Shown in pieces: positions 60,934 to 64,000 of a DNA stretch of 64,000 nucleotides. Made by a program: the position numbers and the translations under genes. Numbering within the stretch: the stretch's first letter is position 1; each line of letters starts with the position of its first letter. Below the pieces are notes generated by a model. It worked only from the letters and a program-made list of their open reading frames with translations, was not told the DNA's origin and did no database searches. Source of the DNA: Alphaproteobacteria bacterium (GTDB taxonomy: Bacteria; Pseudomonadota; Alphaproteobacteria; Micavibrionales; UBA2020); assembly GCA_025934695.1 (NCBI GenBank), contig JAICWS010000001.1, positions 1 to 64,000 on the forward strand, written 5' to 3'.

Positions 60934-61516
60934 TGTCGTACAGTCCATCGCGCATGCCTCGGCCCTCCAGGTCTGCGGCTGGCTCTGGATCGCGTGGATC
61001 TTTTATTGGACCGTCTCCTCGCAGTTCGTGCTGAAGACGAAGAAGAACGAAACCTTCCAGCGCCTGCAACACACGATCCCGACCCTCGTCGGCATCATGA
61101 CCATTTTTTACGGAACGGAAATACCCGCGTTGTCGTGGGGCCCGCTGTATGCCAAGGGCGTCGTAAACTGGATCGGCGTGCCGGTCACGCTCGCGGGCCA
61201 CCTGTTTTCCATCTGGGCGCGCATTCATCTCGGGAAATACTGGAGCGGCACGGTGGCGCTGAAATACGGCCACAAGATCGTCGATACCGGGCCGTACCGT
61301 TTCGTCCGCCATCCGATTTATACGGGACTGCTCTCATCCGTTCTGGGCTCGGCGATCGCTGCGGGGACGATACAGGCTTTCTGCGGCTTCCTTGTGATGA
61401 TCGTTGGCTATTACATCAAGTGGAAGCGCGAAGAAAAGATCATGCGCTCGGAATTCGGCGCGGACTACGTGAACTACATGAAGCGGACGAAGGCGATTAT
61501 TCCCTTCGTTTATTAG
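60926..61516 (+). CDS. Isoprenylcysteine carboxyl methyltransferase-like membrane protein
   Basis: 196 aa with about four to five membrane segments. The ICMT/phospholipid methyltransferase signature is GPYRFVRHPIYTGLLSS near residue 120, with the C-terminal glutamates (KREEKIMRSEFGADYVNYM) binding SAM. Bacterial members methylate lipids or small molecules, and their substrates are mostly unknown. The start is GTG at 60926, inside the previous gene, with AAGGCGAG upstream. Confidence 0.82.
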   Translation: MADVVQSIAHASALQVCGWLWIAWIFYWTVSSQFVLKTKKNETFQRLQHTIPTLVGIMTIFYGTEIPALSWGPLYAKGVVNWIGVPVTLAGHLFSIWARIHLGKYWSGTVALKYGHKIVDTGPYRFVRHPIYTGLLSSVLGSAIAAGTIQAFCGFLVMIVGYYIKWKREEKIMRSEFGADYVNYMKRTKAIIPFVY

Positions 61517-61623
61517 TCCCATCATCCCCGCTTTCGCAGAGATACATGGAGTATTTACGTAATTGAACGCCATTTGTCCCTTGTCCGGAAAGATGTTAGT
61601 TTGCCTCAATACAGGAAACCGCC

Positions 61624-62712
61624 ATGCCCAAAAAACCAGCCGACCTCACCTATAAATCCTATCTCGGCCTCGCCGACCTGCTCAAGACGCAGCACCCCTT
61701 GAGCGAGGCGCATGACGAGATGATGTTCATCGTCCTGCACCAGGCGTATGAGCTCTGGTTCAAGCTGATCCTGTTCGAACTCGACCGCGTGCAAAAGGTA
61801 TTCGGCGCGAAGACGGTGGCGGATGCCGATCTGCGGCTCGTCCTTGCCAGCATGTCGCGCATCGTGAACGTCATGCAGTTGCTGGTGCGCCAGCTCGACA
61901 TCATGGAAACAATGACTCCGCTCGACTTCCTCGATTTCCGCGGCGTGTTCCGCTCGGCCTCGGGCTTCCAGAGCATGCAGTTCCGCGAGCTGGAAGTGCG
62001 CTTGGGCCTCAAGAGCGACGAGCGCATCGGCTATGACGGCAAGTCATTCGAAAATTTCCTGCCCGAGGAAGACCGCGCGGAGCTTCACCGCATTATGAAG
62101 AAGCCCGCGCTCGTCGACCAGGTCGGTGCCTGGCTGGCGCGCACGCCCTTCGTCGAAATGGGCGGCTTCAGCTTCTGGAAAGCCTATCGCAAGGCGGTCG
62201 TCGACATGATCGAAAACGACCGCGAGGCCATTCTCAAGAGCAAGCGCATGCCGGCAAGCGCGCGGGAAACCGAGCTAACGAAGCTCAAGAACATGCAGGC
62301 CCAGTTCGACCAGCTTTTCCTGGAAGGCGAAGGCAAGGGCGAGGCGCTGCCATGGCGCTTCTCCAAGCCTGCGCTGCATGCCGCCTTGTTCATCAATCTC
62401 TATCGCGACCAGCCGGCCCTGCAAGTGCCGTTCCAGGTGCTGAATGGCCTCATGGACATCGACGAGCTTTTCGCGCTCTGGCGCTACCGCCATGCCCTGA
62501 TGGTGCAGCGCATGCTGGGCACCAAGATGGGCAGCGGCGGTTCGACCGGGCATGATTATCTCGCGGCCACGGCCAGCAAGCACCGTATCTTCAAGGACCT
62601 TTTCGGCCTTTCCACCTTCCTCATCCCGCGCTCCAAGCTGCCCAAGCTGCCGCGCCAGGTCGAGGAGCGCATGGGCTTCCGCTACTGGGACAAGGCGGAC
62701 GATGCCGCCTGA
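61624..62712 (+). CDS. kynA: Tryptophan 2,3-dioxygenase
   Basis: Haem enzyme opening the indole ring of L-tryptophan to N-formylkynurenine, the first step of the kynurenine route. 362 aa, slightly longer than short bacterial forms. The active-site segment VLHQAYELWFK carries the distal His, FRSASGFQSMQFRELE the substrate-binding Arg, and WRYRHALMVQRMLG with GSGGSTGHDYL the proximal His and the Gly/Ser loop. No kynureninase or formamidase gene is next to it; instead it overlaps ygfZ by 11 bases. Confidence 0.92.
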   Translation: MPKKPADLTYKSYLGLADLLKTQHPLSEAHDEMMFIVLHQAYELWFKLILFELDRVQKVFGAKTVADADLRLVLASMSRIVNVMQLLVRQLDIMETMTPLDFLDFRGVFRSASGFQSMQFRELEVRLGLKSDERIGYDGKSFENFLPEEDRAELHRIMKKPALVDQVGAWLARTPFVEMGGFSFWKAYRKAVVDMIENDREAILKSKRMPASARETELTKLKNMQAQFDQLFLEGEGKGEALPWRFSKPALHAALFINLYRDQPALQVPFQVLNGLMDIDELFALWRYRHALMVQRMLGTKMGSGGSTGHDYLAATASKHRIFKDLFGLSTFLIPRSKLPKLPRQVEERMGFRYWDKADDAA

Positions 62713-63493
62713 CTTCACCGCGCATCTGTCCGATCGGCTCATCGTGCGCATTTCCGGCGCGGACGCGGAATCTTTCCTGCAAAATATCGTCACCAACGAT
62801 GTGCGCAACATCGGCGCGGGCGAATTGCGCTTTGCCTGTCTGCTGACGCCCCAAGGGCAATACCTGCACGACTTCTTTATCTTCCCGGACGGCGAGGGCG
62901 GCTATTTCCTCGATTGCGAAGCCGCGCGGATTTCCGACCTGCTCAAGCGGTTCACGATTTTCAAACTGCGCTCGCGCGTGACTTTCGCGGAAGTGCCCGA
63001 CATGCGGGTATACGCCACGACGAAAGCCGGACAGGGCTATGCCGACCCGCGGCGCGACGGTCTTGGTTTTCGCATTTATACGAAGGAAGAGCTGCCGGCC
63101 GAACCGGTTGCGCGCTATTACGATTTCTGCATCGAGCGCGGCATCCCCTGCGGCACGCAGACGATCAGGCCCGAGAAGGAAACCATGGCGGATGTCAGCC
63201 TCGACCTGCTCAACGCCGTGTCTTGGGACAAGGGTTGTTTCATCGGGCAGGAAGTCGCGGCGCGCATGCATAACCGGGGGCTGACCAAGCGCCGGCTGTT
63301 CGTCGTATCCGGCGCGCAACTGCAACCGGGTATTCTGCGGCAGGGGGAAGTCGACGCGGGGGACGTCCGCCAGGTCAATTCAGCGGGAGACAAGGCGCTG
63401 GCGGTGATTAAGCTTGCCGCCGCCAGTCAGCAATCCCCCAGCTTTACGACGGCGCAAGGGACAGAGGTGAGCCTTGCCGAATATAATGTATAG
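62702..63493 (+). CDS. ygfZ: YgfZ/GcvT-domain folate-binding protein (iron-sulfur assembly)
   Basis: Tetrahydrofolate-binding protein needed for maintenance of some iron-sulfur enzymes, related to mitochondrial IBA57. 263 aa. The family motif KGCFIGQEVAARMHNRG (essential Cys) is intact near residue 180. N-terminal RLIVRISGADAESFLQNIVTNDV is typical. The frame is open upstream into the tdo gene, but ATG at 62702, with AAGG eight bases before it, gives the family N-terminus. The 11-base overlap implies coupled translation with the dioxygenase. Confidence 0.9.
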   Translation: MPPDFTAHLSDRLIVRISGADAESFLQNIVTNDVRNIGAGELRFACLLTPQGQYLHDFFIFPDGEGGYFLDCEAARISDLLKRFTIFKLRSRVTFAEVPDMRVYATTKAGQGYADPRRDGLGFRIYTKEELPAEPVARYYDFCIERGIPCGTQTIRPEKETMADVSLDLLNAVSWDKGCFIGQEVAARMHNRGLTKRRLFVVSGAQLQPGILRQGEVDAGDVRQVNSAGDKALAVIKLAAASQQSPSFTTAQGTEVSLAEYNV

Positions 63494-63554
63494 CCGCAAA
63501 TGGTTAATGGGGGCAAAATTAGCGCAAGAAAACATAGTCTTCTTAAGGGGATGA

Positions 63555-63582
63555 TTCCTTAACCTTTATGGATTACTATATT
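63555..63582 (+). promoter_or_regulatory. Weak candidate promoter before the last gene
   Basis: TTCCTT (63555–63560) and TATATT (63577–63582) with a 16-base spacer. The -10 is good and the -35 poor. Confidence 0.3.
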
Positions 63583-63609
63583 AGCTAGGGAAGAAGGCGG
63601 CATCGGGGG

Positions 63610-64000
63610 ATGACGGATAAATCCAAAGATTCCAAGGGTAAAGGCGGAAAACGTCCGCCTGTTTCCGACAAGGACGCAATCGACACATTGCCCTTGTCGA
63701 TGATTCCCTTGCAAAGCACCACGCTGAAGTCGGCGCGTCTGATCAAGAATTCGCGCCTCGAAACGGCGGTGGAGCTGCATAACGACCCGATTTCCGGGAG
63801 CCTGCAGATCCGGCCAGAAGACGTGGCCGAAAGCTTCCCCGGCGCCATCGGCGACCAGGAAATCATTTCGAGTCTCGCCAAGCTGCACAGCTATGACGTC
63901 TATTCCCTGCGCACGAGCCTGAAAAAGCTCGGCATCAAGGTCGACAACACGGTGCTCGAGCTGTCGGATGCCATGAAGGACCAGCTTGACCATTATGCTG
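63610..64000 (+). CDS. Conserved hypothetical protein, N-terminal 130 residues (3' truncated by window edge)
   Basis: Function not recognised. A Lys/Gly-rich basic N-terminal ~20 residues is followed by a folded part with LPLSMIPLQSTTLKSARLIK, ETAVELHNDPISGSLQIRPE and SLAKLHSYDVYSLRTSLKKL. I recall similar sequences as conserved hypotheticals in Rhodospirillales-like genomes but cannot name a domain. ATG at 63610; the frame stays open to the window end. Confidence 0.6.
   Translation, partial: MTDKSKDSKGKGGKRPPVSDKDAIDTLPLSMIPLQSTTLKSARLIKNSRLETAVELHNDPISGSLQIRPEDVAESFPGAIGDQEIISSLAKLHSYDVYSLRTSLKKLGIKVDNTVLELSDAMKDQLDHYA

Noticed and set aside
1-64000. tRNA, rRNA, prophage or insertion-sequence genes
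   Set aside because: No cloverleaf-like sequence, rRNA segment, integrase or transposase was seen in any intergenic region or frame.

Overview
The window is a GC-rich stretch of an alphaproteobacterial chromosome. This is judged from gene content and order: dnaE–rpsB–tsf–pyrH–frr–uppS–cdsA–dxr–rseP–bamA–skp–lpxD–fabZ–lpxA–lpxI–lpxB, then lipA–ratA/COQ10-like, cinA–pgpA–ispDF, and ntrB–ntrC–ntrY–ntrX–trkA–dat–hfq–hflX. The organism is Gram-negative: it has BAM, Skp and a near-complete early lipid A pathway including LpxI. It makes isoprenoids by the MEP pathway (Dxr, fused IspDF). Several small hypothetical proteins resemble those I associate with poorly cultured Micavibrio/Rhodospirillales-like lineages, but I cannot place it more exactly from sequence alone. 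I see no phage, insertion sequence, CRISPR array, rRNA or tRNA gene.

Layout. 1–2778: 3' part of dnaE. 2885–3753: two small hypothetical genes on the minus strand. 4092–22431: a long plus-strand housekeeping run covering translation, UMP kinase, isoprenoid and phospholipid precursors, envelope biogenesis and lipid A, ending in a large AsmA-like protein. 22440–27966: a minus-strand operon of two tandem TPR-methyltransferase paralogues, fumC and a ribbon-helix-helix protein. 28134–31645: valS, a monooxygenase-like protein and a DUF4442 protein. 31646–32269: a non-coding stretch with three related hairpin units, each ending in a T-tract on the minus strand. 32270–39569: accessory and hypothetical genes, including a nucleoside 2-deoxyribosyltransferase-like protein, a DUF1236-like exported protein, a pore-loop-like membrane protein and a membrane/spermidine-synthase fusion. 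39715–47742: mazG, a GNAT, lipA, a RatA/COQ10 protein, a HAD phosphatase, an ankyrin-like protein, pncC, pgpA and ispDF. 47932–58709: the NtrBC/NtrYX nitrogen-signalling run, trkA, a D-amino-acid transaminase, a HAD phosphatase, hfq and hflX. 58751–59227: two very short Ala/Pro-rich genes below the usual ORF length cut-off. 59537–64000: an inositol-monophosphatase-family enzyme, a secreted lipocalin-like protein, an ICMT-like methyltransferase, tryptophan 2,3-dioxygenase, YgfZ and the start of a conserved hypothetical gene.

How it fits together. The 4–22 kb run couples protein synthesis to envelope growth. CdsA, RseP, BamA, Skp and the Lpx enzymes are translationally coupled in several places by ATGA overlaps. 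Nitrogen signalling (two sensor kinase/regulator pairs) is followed by Hfq, the RNA chaperone that would serve any trans-acting sRNA such as the candidates at 31.65–32.13 kb. Dispersed palindromic repeats with a GTCATCCC-like or GTAACCCC-like core sit in intergenic gaps, even inside the essential tsf–pyrH–frr–uppS run.

Most worth following up: the triplicated hairpin array at 31.65–32.13 kb, and a recurring architecture in unrelated small proteins (short basic amphipathic N-terminus plus Pro/Lys-rich C-terminal tail, often ending PKP).
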